The translations under genes were made by a program, and so were the position numbers. The notes under the pieces were generated by a model. The model saw only the letters and a program-made list of their open reading frames with translations, ran no database searches and was not told the origin of the DNA. A stretch of DNA of 64,000 nt, taken from NCBI GenBank assembly GCA_006218025.1, contig VBWA01000042.1:1-64000 (forward strand). The letters are read 5' to 3'. Shown here piece by piece: positions 1-8,386 of this stretch. How positions within the stretch are numbered: the first letter of the stretch is position 1; each line of letters opens with the position of its first letter. This DNA comes from Rhodocyclaceae bacterium. Lineage in GTDB: Bacteria > Pseudomonadota > Gammaproteobacteria > Burkholderiales > Rhodocyclaceae.

Positions 1-24
1 TGCACAGCCAGCCGGCTGCGGCGG

Positions 25-42
25 CGCACCGCGTGCGGTGCG
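25..42. other. Small hairpin upstream of purD
   Basis: A perfect 7-bp inverted repeat (CGCACCG / CGGTGCG, 4-nt loop) lies at the left edge. It has no T-run on either side, so calling it a terminator of an upstream gene would be a guess. Nothing coding is recognised in positions 1-139. Confidence 0.3.
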
Positions 43-54
43 AAACCCCGCCTC

Positions 55-129
55 GCCCCCTCACGGGGAGGCTATTGATTTGCTCGCTTCGCTCGACTAT
101 CATCAGTCGCTCCGAACGAGCTTTTTCAC
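55..129. repeat. Structured intergenic repeat, copy A (before purD)
   Basis: This roughly 75-bp block contains a GC hairpin (CCCCTCACGGGG) followed by a second dyad built on TCGCTTCGCTCGACT and AGTCGCTCCGAACGAG. A near-identical block lies before ileS at 23975-24050. In both places the block ends only about 10-15 nt before the start codon, so it forms most of the 5' leader of purD and of ileS. Confidence 0.75.
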
Positions 130-139
130 GTTAAGCGCG

Positions 140-1420
140 ATGAGAATCCTCGTAGTCGGTTCCGGCGGGCGCGAGCATGCGTTGGCCTGGCGTCTGGCCA
201 AGGCCCCCGGCCTGCAGAAGGTCTACGTCGCGCCGGGCAATGCCGGCACCGCGCTCGAGCACGAGCTGGAGAACCTGCCGCTCACCGACATCCACGCCTT
301 GGCCGATTACGCCGAACGCGAGAAGGTGCACGCCACCGTGGTCGGCCCCGAAGCACCGCTCGCGGCCGGCATCGTCGATGTGTTCCGCGCCCGCAATCTG
401 CGCATCTTCGGCCCGACCAAGGCGGCTGCGCAACTTGAAAGCTCGAAGGACTTTGCCAAGCGCTTCATGACCCGGCACAACATTCCGACGGCGAAGTTCC
501 AGACCTTCGCCGACAGCAAGGCGGCTCATGCCTACATCGATGCCGAGGGCGCCCCCATCGTGATCAAGGCCGATGGGCTGGCGGCCGGCAAGGGCGTCGT
601 GGTGGCGATGGATGTCGCCGAAGCCCACGCCGCCGTGGACATGATGCTGGCCGACAACAAGCTCGCAGTTCACCACACTGACGCCGGCGCCCGAGTCGTC
701 ATCGAAGAATTCCTCGACGGCGAGGAAGCCAGTTTCATCGTCATGGCCGACGGCCGCCATGCACTGGCGCTGGCGACCAGCCAGGATCACAAGCGGCTCA
801 AGGACGGCGACCAGGGCCCGAACACCGGCGGCATGGGTGCCTATTCGCCGGCGCCGGTGGTGACGCCCGAGATTCACGCGCGCGTCATGCGCGAAGTGAT
901 CATGCCCACCATCAACGGCATGGCGGCGGACGGCATCGTCTACACCGGTTTCCTCTATGCCGGCCTGATGATCAAGCCCGACGGCGGCCTGCGCGTGCTC
1001 GAATTCAACTGCCGCATGGGCGACCCGGAAACCCAGCCGATCATGATGCGGCTGAAGAGCAATCTGGTCGAACTGGTGGATGCGGCGATCGACGGCCGGC
1101 TCGATCAAGTCGAAGCGGAGTGGGATCGCCGCGTCGCGCTCGGTGTGGTCATGGCCGCCGCGAACTATCCCGAAGCCCCGCGCAAGGGCGACGTGATTCA
1201 CGGCCTGCCGGCGCCGACCGAGGACAGCCACGTGTTCCATGCCGGGACGGCGCAGCATGACGGCGAGGTGGTAACGGCGGGCGGGCGCGTGCTCTGCGTC
1301 ACGGCGCTGGGCGACAACGTCAAGGCCGCGCAGCGGCGTGCCTACGAAGTGCTCGACCCGATCAGTTTCGACGGCATGCAGTGCCGGCGGGACATAGGTT
1401 TTCGCGCCATAAAAAGATGA
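140..1420 (+). CDS. purD: Phosphoribosylamine-glycine ligase (GARS)
   Basis: PurD joins phosphoribosylamine and glycine using ATP, the second step of de novo purine synthesis in the cytosol. The 426-residue product starts MRILVVGSGGREHALAW, the typical PurD N-terminus, and keeps the ATP-grasp signatures (KADGLAAGKGVVVA, the glycine-rich GDQGPNTGGMGAYSPAP loop, and EFNCRMGDPETQ). The frame is open upstream to 38, but only the ATG at 140 gives a normal N-terminus. No clear Shine-Dalgarno is visible; the leader is the structured repeat at 55-129. The stop overlaps the purK start (ATGA), implying translational coupling. Confidence 0.96.
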   Translation: MRILVVGSGGREHALAWRLAKAPGLQKVYVAPGNAGTALEHELENLPLTDIHALADYAEREKVHATVVGPEAPLAAGIVDVFRARNLRIFGPTKAAAQLESSKDFAKRFMTRHNIPTAKFQTFADSKAAHAYIDAEGAPIVIKADGLAAGKGVVVAMDVAEAHAAVDMMLADNKLAVHHTDAGARVVIEEFLDGEEASFIVMADGRHALALATSQDHKRLKDGDQGPNTGGMGAYSPAPVVTPEIHARVMREVIMPTINGMAADGIVYTGFLYAGLMIKPDGGLRVLEFNCRMGDPETQPIMMRLKSNLVELVDAAIDGRLDQVEAEWDRRVALGVVMAAANYPEAPRKGDVIHGLPAPTEDSHVFHAGTAQHDGEVVTAGGRVLCVTALGDNVKAAQRRAYEVLDPISFDGMQCRRDIGFRAIKR

Positions 1421-2598
1421 TTCTGCCGCCCGCCACGCTGGGCATGCTCGGTGGCGGCCAGTTGGGCCGCTTCTTCGTTATTGCCGCCCATGAACTCGGC
1501 TATCGCGTGGTGGTGCTCGATCCCGATCCGCAGAGTCCCGCCGGGCGCATCGCCGACCAGCATCTGGTGGCCGCCTACGACGATCCCGATGCGCTGAACC
1601 GGATGGCTGAGTCCTGTGCCGCGGTGACCACTGAATTCGAGAATGTGCCGGCGGGCAGCCTGGCTTATCTGTCGAAGTTCCTTCCGGTGCGCCCGAGTGC
1701 CGAGGCCGTCGGCATCAGCCAGAATCGCAGCGCGGAGAAGGGCTTTCTCAAGCAGCACGGCTTTCCTCACGCACCCTACGCCGACGTGCGCAGCGAGGCC
1801 GATATCGCGCAGGCCAACGCGGGCTTGTTCCCCGGCATCCTCAAGGTGGCCCGCTTCGGCTACGACGGCAAGGGACAGGTCAGGGTCCACAGTCGCGAAG
1901 AGGCGCTGCTGGCGTTTCGCCAGTTGAAGAACGAACCCTGCGTGCTCGAGCAGATGCTGGCGCTGGATTACGAGGTCTCGGTGGTGCTGTCGCGCGACGA
2001 GGCCGGCGTGGTGAAGTGTTTTCCCACCGCCGAGAACAGCCACCGCCACGGCATCCTCGATGTCTCGATCGTACCGGCGCGCACCTCGGGCTGTCTTGCC
2101 GGCAATGCGGAAGAGATCGCCGAGGGCATTGCGCAGAAAATGGGCTATGTCGGCACGCTGGCGGTGGAGTTCTTCATCGTGCGCGGCCAGCTCTACGTCA
2201 ATGAAATGGCGCCGCGGCCGCACAATTCCGGGCACTACACCATCGATGCCTGCATCACCAACCAGTTCGAACAGCAGGTGCGGACGCTGACCGGCCTGCC
2301 GCTGGGCGAGGCGCGCGCGCATTCGGCCGCCGTCATGGTGAACCTGCTGGGCGACCTGTGGTACCTGCAGGACCCGCATCACAGCCACGAGCCCGACTGG
2401 GCGAAGCTGCTCGCGGTGCCGAATCTGAAGCTGCATCTCTACGGCAAGCACCACGCCAGGCCGGGGCGCAAAATGGGCCATTTCACCGTGATCGGCAGCG
2501 ACGCGCAGGAAGTGCAAAAGTCGGCGCTGGCGGCACGGCGATTGATCGGGATTCAGGACGAGCCATCCCCCCAGCCCCCTTCACAGGGAAGGGGGTGA
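1417..2598 (+). CDS. purK: 5-(carboxyamino)imidazole ribonucleotide synthase
   Basis: PurK is the ATP-grasp enzyme that carboxylates AIR to N5-CAIR in purine synthesis; it normally works with PurE, which is not in the window. The 393-residue protein begins MILPPATLGMLGGGQLGR and shows TTEFENVP, VARFGYDGKGQ and NEMAPRPHNSGHYTIDA. It overlaps purD by 4 nt. The C-terminus is odd: dispersed-repeat copy a (2517-2540) encodes KSALAARR, and the last dozen residues (DEPSPQPPSQGRG) come from a GC-rich hairpin repeat rather than conserved PurK sequence, so an intergenic repeat seems to have been read into the frame. Confidence 0.95.
   Translation: MILPPATLGMLGGGQLGRFFVIAAHELGYRVVVLDPDPQSPAGRIADQHLVAAYDDPDALNRMAESCAAVTTEFENVPAGSLAYLSKFLPVRPSAEAVGISQNRSAEKGFLKQHGFPHAPYADVRSEADIAQANAGLFPGILKVARFGYDGKGQVRVHSREEALLAFRQLKNEPCVLEQMLALDYEVSVVLSRDEAGVVKCFPTAENSHRHGILDVSIVPARTSGCLAGNAEEIAEGIAQKMGYVGTLAVEFFIVRGQLYVNEMAPRPHNSGHYTIDACITNQFEQQVRTLTGLPLGEARAHSAAVMVNLLGDLWYLQDPHHSHEPDWAKLLAVPNLKLHLYGKHHARPGRKMGHFTVIGSDAQEVQKSALAARRLIGIQDEPSPQPPSQGRG
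2517..2540 (+). repeat. Dispersed GTCGGCGCTGGCG repeat, copy a (in purK)
   Basis: Reads AAAGTCGGCGCTGGCG then GCACGGCG; matches the window consensus. It lies inside the purK 3' end and is read in frame as KSALAARR. Confidence 0.7.
2575..2595. repeat. CCCCCTTC...GAAGGGGG hairpin at purK 3' end
   Basis: An 8-bp perfect stem (CCCCCTTC / GAAGGGGG, 5-nt loop) straddles the last purK codons. A related hairpin (CCCCCTTTCC / GGAAAGGGGG) is inserted inside ileS at 25324-25344. Confidence 0.6.
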
Positions 2599-2665
2599 CT
2601 TTGGTTCGCTTCGCTCCAAGCCTATGGCTGGCCCCTCCTTGGGGCGGCCCGGCGGAGAGGCCGTG

Positions 2666-3649
2666 ATGAATGAAGTGTCGCGCGCGGCGGCATTGCTGCG
2701 CGCCGGCGAACTGGTCGCCTTTCCCACCGAGACCGTCTATGGACTCGGCGCCGATGCGAGCAATCCGCAGGCCATTGCGAAGATCTTCGCCGCCAAGGGT
2801 CGGCCCGCAGACCATCCGCTGATCGTGCACCTGCCGGACGCCTCGCACCTCGAGCGCTGGGCCGTCGACATTCCCGAAGCGGCTCGCAAACTCGCCGCGG
2901 CATTCTGGCCGGGACCCCTGACGCTGATCCTCAAGCGCCATCCTTCGGTACTCGATGCCGTCACCGGCGGCCAGGATACGGTCGGCCTGCGCGTGCCGAA
3001 CCACCCGCTGGCCCTGCAATTGCTCCGCGAATTCGGTGGTGCGAATAGTGGTGCGAATGGTGGTGGACTCGCGGCGCCTTCGGCCAATCGTTTCGGCCAC
3101 GTCAGCCCGACCACCGCCGCGCATGTGCGCGAGGAACTCGGCGGCACCGTCGCGATGATTCTCGACGGCGGTCCCTGCGCGGTCGGCATCGAATCCACCA
3201 TCCTCGATCTCTCCGGCGGCGAGCCGCGCATCCTGCGTCCCGGCATGCTCGATGCAGAAGCCATCGGCGCGGTGCTGGGTTGCCTCCCGGCATTCGGCGG
3301 CGAGCAGAACGCGCCGCGGGTTTCGGGCAGCCTCGACGCCCACTACGCGCCAAGCACCCCGCTGCAACTGGTCGCCGCGGCCGACCTCGCGGCAACCGCA
3401 GCGCAAGCGCTGGCAGACGGCCGGCGCGTCGCCGTACTGGCCCCTGAAGCGCCCGTCCACATTCATCAGAAAATGGTCTGGTCGGCGGCCAGCGCCGACG
3501 CCGCACAGTTCGCCCATGAACTGTATGCCCGGCTGCGCGAACTCGACGCGCTGGGCTGCGATCTGATCCTCGTTGCCGCTCCGCCCGCCGCCGAAGCCTG
3601 GCGTGCCGTGGCCGATCGCCTGCGTCGCGCCGCAGCGGGATCGAAATAG
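2666..3649 (+). CDS. tsaC: Sua5/YciO/YrdC-type threonylcarbamoyl-AMP synthase
   Basis: This enzyme makes threonylcarbamoyl-AMP from threonine, bicarbonate and ATP, the first step of the t6A modification of tRNAs reading ANN codons. The N-terminal YrdC domain shows PTETVYGLGADA, KGRPADHPLIVH and APSANRFGHVSPTTA; a C-terminal extension from about residue 200 (QNAPRVSGSLDAHYAPSTPL) places it with the longer Sua5 type. The start at 2666 (MNEVSRAAALLRAG) has GGAGAGG 5 nt upstream; an in-frame ATG at 2624 lies in repeat-like sequence and is less likely. A tiny duplication (GGTGCGAAT twice, 3039-3061) adds a Gly/Ala/Asn stretch before APSAN. Confidence 0.92.
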   Translation: MNEVSRAAALLRAGELVAFPTETVYGLGADASNPQAIAKIFAAKGRPADHPLIVHLPDASHLERWAVDIPEAARKLAAAFWPGPLTLILKRHPSVLDAVTGGQDTVGLRVPNHPLALQLLREFGGANSGANGGGLAAPSANRFGHVSPTTAAHVREELGGTVAMILDGGPCAVGIESTILDLSGGEPRILRPGMLDAEAIGAVLGCLPAFGGEQNAPRVSGSLDAHYAPSTPLQLVAAADLAATAAQALADGRRVAVLAPEAPVHIHQKMVWSAASADAAQFAHELYARLRELDALGCDLILVAAPPAAEAWRAVADRLRRAAAGSK

Positions 3650-3741
3650 GGGTGAAACATTATTGTCATCAAGGTCTGAAGCATTCCGGCAGCGGCCGAT
3701 AATTTTCCCGTAAGCGGGTTTTCCGCGAGAAGGAGGGAACT

Positions 3742-4011
3742 ATGGCTGCCAAGGAGCGCAACGGACGACGCCCGGGGAAGCTTCCGCAAGATTCGGACCG
3801 GTCCGGCCGCGTCATCGGGTCCGCCGTGAATGTCGCCATCAACCGGGGTTTCGTGGTCGGGCGCGAAGTTCTCGTCGGCAGCATCCCCGGCATCGTGGTC
3901 GGCTACAACATCGCCAGTTTCGGCCTGTTCGTCGGCAGCGCCTATCCGCTGGTGGTGCGCACCGCCCTCGGCGTGACCAAGTGCGGCATGGACGAGGTGA
4001 GTCTGGCCTGA
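3742..4011 (+). CDS. Small hypothetical protein with glycine-rich hydrophobic segment
   Basis: I do not recognise this family. The 89-residue product starts MAAKERNGRRPGKLPQ, so the first ~25 residues are basic and polar; the rest is hydrophobic and glycine/valine rich (VVGREVLVGSIPGIVVGYNI, then FGLFVGSAYPLVV), consistent with one or two membrane-inserted hairpins. A strong Shine-Dalgarno (AAGGAGGG) ends about 7 nt before the ATG, which supports real translation. It stands alone between the Sua5-type gene and a tRNA-Ala gene. No function is inferred. Confidence 0.65.
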   Translation: MAAKERNGRRPGKLPQDSDRSGRVIGSAVNVAINRGFVVGREVLVGSIPGIVVGYNIASFGLFVGSAYPLVVRTALGVTKCGMDEVSLA

Positions 4012-4117
4012 CGCCAGCCCGCAGTGCTCTGCATGCCGGAGAAAGCGCTTCGCGCGCCGGCAAAGCGGAATTCCCGGCGCGCAAGGCGAGCCGGCTTCCC
4101 TGGCTCCACCCCTTTGC

Positions 4118-4123
4118 TATAAT
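4118..4123 (+). promoter_or_regulatory. -10 element of the tRNA-Ala promoter
   Basis: A perfect TATAAT lies 13 nt before the mature tRNA 5' end. The -35 region is weak (TTCCCT around 4096). Confidence 0.65.
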
Positions 4124-4136
4124 TCGCCCCCTCGAT

Positions 4137-4212
4137 GGGGGTGTAGCTCAGTTGGGAGAGCGCGACGTTCGCAACGTCGAGGCCAGCGGTTCGATCCCGC
4201 TCACCTCCACCA
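4137..4212 (+). tRNA. tRNA-Ala (anticodon CGC)
   Basis: The cloverleaf folds by eye: acceptor GGGGGTG with CACCTCC, D-arm GCTC/GAGC, anticodon stem CGACG/CGTCG around loop TTCGCAA (anticodon CGC, reading GCG), and T-arm AGCGG-TTCGATC-CCGCT. CCA is encoded. It is preceded by TATAAT and followed by a strong terminator. Confidence 0.95.
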
Positions 4213-4217
4213 TTTTC

Positions 4218-4246
4218 AAAAGGCCGGACTTCGTTCCGGCCTTTTT
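4218..4246 (+). terminator. Rho-independent terminator of tRNA-Ala
   Basis: An 11-bp stem (AAAAGGCCGGA / TCCGGCCTTTT) with a short loop is followed by T residues, 6 nt after the tRNA CCA end. Confidence 0.9.
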
Positions 4247-4266
4247 CATGTCTGCCGGAAACGCTG

Positions 4267-5382
4267 CTAAACGGCAGATTCCGGCGCGAGCGAGAGCATG
4301 TGGCCGACACGCGGGTCGCCACGTCCGCCGAGCACCGCCGCATAGGCGGCTTTGACCGCATCCGGCCCGACGTGGTGTTCGACTGTCAGCCAGGGCGCCG
4401 CCGGATCGCACACCTTGCCGACGAAGCCTTGCCATGCATGGAGCAGGCGCCGCCCCAGGGCGCCGGCGCCCCATTCCGCGTTGCGCTTCTTGATTTGCGC
4501 CGGCGCGAAAAACAGTGTGGCGCGCGGGCCGGGCAGATCCCTCGCGCCGCCCAGTTGCTCGACATGGGTGCCGCCGATCGAACTACTGTATTTCAGATTC
4601 GCGAACCGGGAATGAATGGCTCTGCGCAGGCCTGCGTTGCCGGCAAAGTCGACGTACACACAAGCCGCGTCGGCCGCGATCCGGTCAAGCTCATCGTAGG
4701 CCACGACCCGGTGATAACAGCCGAGGCTGCGGCAGAACTCCAGGTTGGCGGCAGAGGTCAGGCCGACCACCTCGATCCCTTGTCGTTGCGCGAGCTGGAA
4801 TGCCGTGCCATAGGCGGTCTTGCTCGATGCGCTGGACAGCAGCATGAGGCCTTTGCCCTTGTCGCCGGCGCCGAAAAAATAATTGTCGGCGAGGAAGTCG
4901 TCGATCAGCCACGAGGTCATGAACAGCGGGCGCAGCAGCGCCTGGACGTCTTCGGTTTGCGGTGTGTAGAAGGGGTCCGTGCTGCAGCGCGCGTAGTTGT
5001 TGTAGACCGGATGCAGCGCGGCACGATGTTCGGCGCCGTCGAAGAATCCCGCCGGTGACGGGCGCACGGGCTGCAGGACGACGCTCGATGACATCGGGTA
5101 GTAGCCATAGAATTTCTCGCCCACCGACACGTCGGGGTGCTGCGATTCCACCACGCTGCCAAAGCCCCAGACCGGTATGCGTCCCCAGCCCGACTCCGCC
5201 GGATAGAAACCCCAGTAGTTCATGGCCTCGCCAAACGCCGCATAGGTGATGTTGTTGGCCGTCAGCGCAAATTTTTCAACGGCGAGCCGAACCTGGCCCG
5301 CGGCGAGGGGAAGCGCGGGTGTCTCGCGCAGTTCCGTGTCGGCGAGACTATCCTTGCGGACGAGGAAATCGGTTGTATTCAT
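4267..5382 (-). CDS. DUF2855 family protein (MDR/alcohol-dehydrogenase-like fold)
   Basis: A 371-residue cytosolic protein that I assign to the DUF2855 family from its overall pattern: a GroES-like N-terminal half (QVRLAVEKFALTANNITYAAFG, then GFGSVVESQHPDVSVGEKFYGYYPM) and a Rossmann-like half around GLMLLSSASSKTAYGTAFQL and GCYHRVVAYDEL. It resembles medium-chain dehydrogenases but shows no obvious zinc-ligand set, and its substrate is unknown. The ATG at 5382 has a GAGGGTGAG ribosome-binding stretch. It is a monocistronic gene converging on the tRNA-Ala terminator. Confidence 0.8.
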   Translation of the reverse strand: MNTTDFLVRKDSLADTELRETPALPLAAGQVRLAVEKFALTANNITYAAFGEAMNYWGFYPAESGWGRIPVWGFGSVVESQHPDVSVGEKFYGYYPMSSSVVLQPVRPSPAGFFDGAEHRAALHPVYNNYARCSTDPFYTPQTEDVQALLRPLFMTSWLIDDFLADNYFFGAGDKGKGLMLLSSASSKTAYGTAFQLAQRQGIEVVGLTSAANLEFCRSLGCYHRVVAYDELDRIAADAACVYVDFAGNAGLRRAIHSRFANLKYSSSIGGTHVEQLGGARDLPGPRATLFFAPAQIKKRNAEWGAGALGRRLLHAWQGFVGKVCDPAAPWLTVEHHVGPDAVKAAYAAVLGGRGDPRVGHMLSLAPESAV

Positions 5383-5449
5383 GGCTCACCCTCGAAGCAG
5401 TCCGGGCAGAGGTCGCCCGCGGTCACGCATGGTAGCAAGGGCGCAAATG

Positions 5450-5518
5450 AAAAGGGCCTGCAGAAATGCAGACCCTTTCGCAAGTCAAAAGGGCCTGCAT
5501 TTCTGCAGACCCTTTTTT
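5450..5518. terminator. Two adjacent hairpin terminators
   Basis: Two hairpins follow each other: AAAAGGGCCTGCAG-AAATGCAGACCCTTT (5450-5478) and AAAAGGGCCTGCATT-TCTGCAGACCCTTTTTT (5487-5518). Their loops are reverse complements of each other. On the minus strand they lie immediately downstream of tRNA-Arg; on the plus strand the second ends in six T. They can act in both directions. Confidence 0.75.
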
Positions 5519-5523
5519 GGTAC

Positions 5524-5600
5524 TGGTGCGCCCGGAGAGATTCGAACTCCCTACCCCTTGGTTCGTAGCCAAGTACTCTATCCAGATGAGCTACGGGCGC
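5524..5600 (-). tRNA. tRNA-Arg (anticodon ACG)
   Basis: On the minus strand: acceptor GCGCCCG pairing with CGGGCGC, D-arm GCTC/GAGT, anticodon stem CTTGG/CCAAG around loop CTACGAA (anticodon ACG, reading CGN after A34 deamination), T-arm with GTTCGAATC, and an encoded 3' CCA. It lies between a membrane-protein gene and two tandem terminators. Confidence 0.95.
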
Positions 5601-5656
5601 CGGGCGAAGACAAGCTCGCATTCTCCTTACGGCGGAAGGACAGCCCTTACCGCGGT

Positions 5657-6235
5657 TTATTTCTTCTGCGCGGCACGGATTCGTTGCGCCAGATCCCTTA
5701 GCTCCTCGGCCGACGCTTCCCCTGCCGGCTTGTCCCTGAACAGGAGCCAGAGCAGGGCGCCGTTGATGATGATCAGGGCGACTTCGATGTAGAGGATCGG
5801 GGTCACCATTTGTCGCTGGGAATTGTCGCCGAACACGAAATAGAAGCCTTCGAAGGTGGGCAGCGCCGCTTTGGTGATCGCCGAGAAAAACTCGAATGGC
5901 GGAAACAGCAGGACCAGCACCAGGTTTATCGCCACCAGCGCCAGCACGGTTCGTTGCCGGCGATTGCCTCCCGGTTGTTTCGGCGGTTCGCGCAGGGGCG
6001 GAGTGCGCAGCAGGAGCAGGGCGATACAGGCATTGATCAGCACCACGATGATCTCGAGCGCGAGAAAATCCGCGTTCAGGATGCGATTCTGATGGACGCC
6101 GACTGCGAAGTAGAAGCCGTCGAAGGTGGGTATGTTGCCGTGCTGCAGCGAAACGTAGTTGTAGGGCGGGAATGTTGAAAGCAGTACCAGGTTGGCGACT
6201 GCAACGATCAGTGCGATTCGTTGTGCATTGTTCAT
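5657..6235 (-). CDS. Membrane protein with an internal tandem duplication
   Basis: A 192-residue integral membrane protein with no family name I recognise. It is built from two copies of a ~90-residue module: LIVAVANLVLLSTFPPYNY...IPTFDGFYFAVG...IIVVLINACIALLLL and LALVAINLVLVLLFPPFEFF...LPTFEGFYFVFG...VALIIINGALLWLLF. Each copy has two transmembrane helices and a conserved FPP...PTF(D/E)GFYF loop, giving four helices in total. The C-terminal tail is charged (EELRDLAQRIRAAQKK). The start at 6235 has an AGGGAAA Shine-Dalgarno; earlier in-frame codons to 6667 have none. Function is unknown. Confidence 0.75.
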   Translation of the reverse strand: MNNAQRIALIVAVANLVLLSTFPPYNYVSLQHGNIPTFDGFYFAVGVHQNRILNADFLALEIIVVLINACIALLLLRTPPLREPPKQPGGNRRQRTVLALVAINLVLVLLFPPFEFFSAITKAALPTFEGFYFVFGDNSQRQMVTPILYIEVALIIINGALLWLLFRDKPAGEASAEELRDLAQRIRAAQKK

Positions 6236-6383
6236 GGCGCTTTCCCTGCGGGCTCGAACGGCCCTCTCCTCCATGCGTGACGACGTGATATAGGTTAGTC
6301 GAGAACAGATGTCGGCGCAATGTTTCTGGCGCCAGGGCGATCGCGTATAAACTTCAGCCTCCCATTGGACGAGAGGTAGCAGC

Positions 6384-7670
6384 GTGAGGAGGATTCTCTG
6401 GACTTTGCTCGGCTGCGGCGCGGCATTTTCAGTCTTCGCCCAGGACATCAGCCTGCGCCATGATCTCGATGGCAAGGCGCTGGATACCCTGGCGACTCTG
6501 GTGCTGCGCTTCAACGACGAACTGAAGGGCAAGGGCAGGGTGCTGCTGCAGGATTCCCGCGGACTGGAAAACAAGCACCTGCCGCCGCACCTGGCCCTGC
6601 TCGATCCCGACGACAGCATGGAGTTCTTCGGCACCCGGCCGCGTTTTCGCCCGCTGCACGAAGTCATGCGCGAAGCCGGGCAGAAGTTCGACGCCGCGCA
6701 GTTCTACCCCCAGGTTGCCGATGCGGTCGATGACGCGAGCGGACGCATCCAGGCGCTGCCGATGGGACTTGCCCTGCCGGTGCTGTTCGTCAACCGCGCT
6801 GCCCTGAGCAAGGCCGGGGTCGATCCCGACCAGCCGGGAAAGACCTGGTGGGAACTGCAGAAAACAGCGGGCGAGATTTACGACCATGGCGGCAAGTGCC
6901 CTCTGACCACCACGCGGTTCGCGTGGATTCACTCCGAGAATGTATCGACCCAGGCCGGTGAGGCCATGGTGGCCCGGGTCGGGAGCGCGGACAAGGTGCT
7001 GGCCAACTCGATGGTCAACGTCAAGCACCTGGCGCTGCTCGCCAGTTGGCAAAAGAGCCTCTACTTCCATTACTCGGGGCCGGGCCGCGAAGGCAACCGG
7101 CGCTTCCTGAGCGGCGAATGCGCCATGCTCACCGGCGAATCGTCGCTGTATGCCGAAGCCAGGCGCTCTGGAATCGATGTCGGCATCAGCGCCCTGCCGT
7201 ACTACGACGATGTGTATAGCCCCAAACCGGCCGATGTCCTGCCCGATGGCGGCGGCTTGTGGGTGTTGGCGGGGCACAAGAAGGACGAGTACAAACTGGC
7301 CGCGCGCTTCATGACGTTCTTGCTGCGTCCCGAGGTGCAGAAGGAGTGGGTGCAGGCGACGAGCTACCTGCCGATGACGCCGGCGGCGCTGGCGGCGCTG
7401 CGCGGCTCGGACATTCCCCAGAATCTGCTGGACGCGACGCAAAAGCGCCTGTCGGTTTCACGCAAGGGCAGTACGCGGGCGAAGCATGGGCCGATTCGCG
7501 ATCGCCTGCATGAATTCCTCGGCGAGGAAGTGGCCTTTGTCTGGTCGGCCGGCCGGGCGGCAAAAGAGGCGCTCGACAATACCGTGCGCCGGGTCAATGA
7601 GGCCATCGCTCCGGTGGCGCTGCCCGCCAAGGCTCCGGCGAAGGCAGCGGGCGTTTCCAGCAGGCAATGA
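6384..7670 (+). CDS. Extracellular solute-binding protein, family 1 (UgpB-like)
   Basis: A 428-residue periplasmic binding protein with a signal peptide (MRRILWTLLGCGAAFSVFAQ, probable cleavage after FAQ) and the family-1 pattern (ALPMGLALPVLFVNRAAL; GECAMLTGESSLY). It resembles glycerol-3-phosphate binding protein UgpB, and the next gene, overlapping by ATGA, is a glycerophosphodiester phosphodiesterase, which supports a phosphodiester-scavenging role. No permease or ATPase gene of an ABC importer is nearby, so it must share one encoded elsewhere or serve another purpose. The start is a GTG with GAGAGG upstream. Confidence 0.8.
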   Translation: MRRILWTLLGCGAAFSVFAQDISLRHDLDGKALDTLATLVLRFNDELKGKGRVLLQDSRGLENKHLPPHLALLDPDDSMEFFGTRPRFRPLHEVMREAGQKFDAAQFYPQVADAVDDASGRIQALPMGLALPVLFVNRAALSKAGVDPDQPGKTWWELQKTAGEIYDHGGKCPLTTTRFAWIHSENVSTQAGEAMVARVGSADKVLANSMVNVKHLALLASWQKSLYFHYSGPGREGNRRFLSGECAMLTGESSLYAEARRSGIDVGISALPYYDDVYSPKPADVLPDGGGLWVLAGHKKDEYKLAARFMTFLLRPEVQKEWVQATSYLPMTPAALAALRGSDIPQNLLDATQKRLSVSRKGSTRAKHGPIRDRLHEFLGEEVAFVWSAGRAAKEALDNTVRRVNEAIAPVALPAKAPAKAAGVSSRQ

Positions 7671-8386
7671 TCTACCCGCCCATCATCGCGCATCGCTGCG
7701 GCGGCGCTTTGGCCCCGGAAAACACTTTGGCCGGCCTGCACCTCGCGGCGCGCCTCGGTTGTCGCGGAGTCGAGTTCGACGTGATGCTGGCCGCCGACGG
7801 CGTGCCGGTCCTGATCCACGACGAGACGCTGGAACGCACTACTTCGGGACGGGGCCGGGTGGCTGACATGGGCTCCGTCCAGCTCGCCCGGCTCGATGCC
7901 GGCAGCCGGCATCATGCGGCCTTCGCCATGGAGCCGGTGCCGACTCTTGCCGATGCCTTGCACCGCTGCGCTGCGCTTGGCTTGTGGGCCAATGTCGAAA
8001 TCAAGCCGTCTGCCGGACAGGATGTGGACACGGGGCGCGTGGTGGCCCGTCTCGCGGCCGCAGCGAACGGCAAGCTGCTGCTGTCCTCGTTTTCCTCGGC
8101 GGCCCTGCGCAGCGCCGCCGAGGAAGCGGAGCAACTGCCGCGCGCCTTGCTGGTCGGGGCGATTGCGCCCGATTGGCGCGAGCGCATGGCGGAAACGGGC
8201 GCGATGGCCCTGCATTCTTCGGCGCGGGCGCTGACCGCCGAGACCCTGGCCGAAGTGCTTGCGGCCGGCTTTCCGCTGGCCTGTTACACGGTCAATCGCC
8301 GCGACGATGCCGAACGTCTGTTCGCCATGGGTGTCAGCGCCGTGTTCACCGACCGGCCGGACCTTTGGGCCGCGTCCGAAATGTAA
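7667..8386 (+). CDS. ugpQ: Glycerophosphodiester phosphodiesterase
   Basis: A 239-residue GDPD TIM-barrel that hydrolyses glycerophosphodiesters to glycerol-3-phosphate and an alcohol. Visible catalytic motifs are IIAHRCGGALAPENT (catalytic His, Glu), GVEFDVMLAADGVPVLIHD (Glu, Asp, His) and NVEIKPS (Glu, Lys). No signal peptide is seen, so it is cytosolic, as UgpQ is. It overlaps the preceding binding-protein gene by 4 nt (ATGA). The stop codon is embedded in a 10-bp inverted repeat (8377-8413). Confidence 0.9.
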   Translation: MIYPPIIAHRCGGALAPENTLAGLHLAARLGCRGVEFDVMLAADGVPVLIHDETLERTTSGRGRVADMGSVQLARLDAGSRHHAAFAMEPVPTLADALHRCAALGLWANVEIKPSAGQDVDTGRVVARLAAAANGKLLLSSFSSAALRSAAEEAEQLPRALLVGAIAPDWRERMAETGAMALHSSARALTAETLAEVLAAGFPLACYTVNRRDDAERLFAMGVSAVFTDRPDLWAASEM

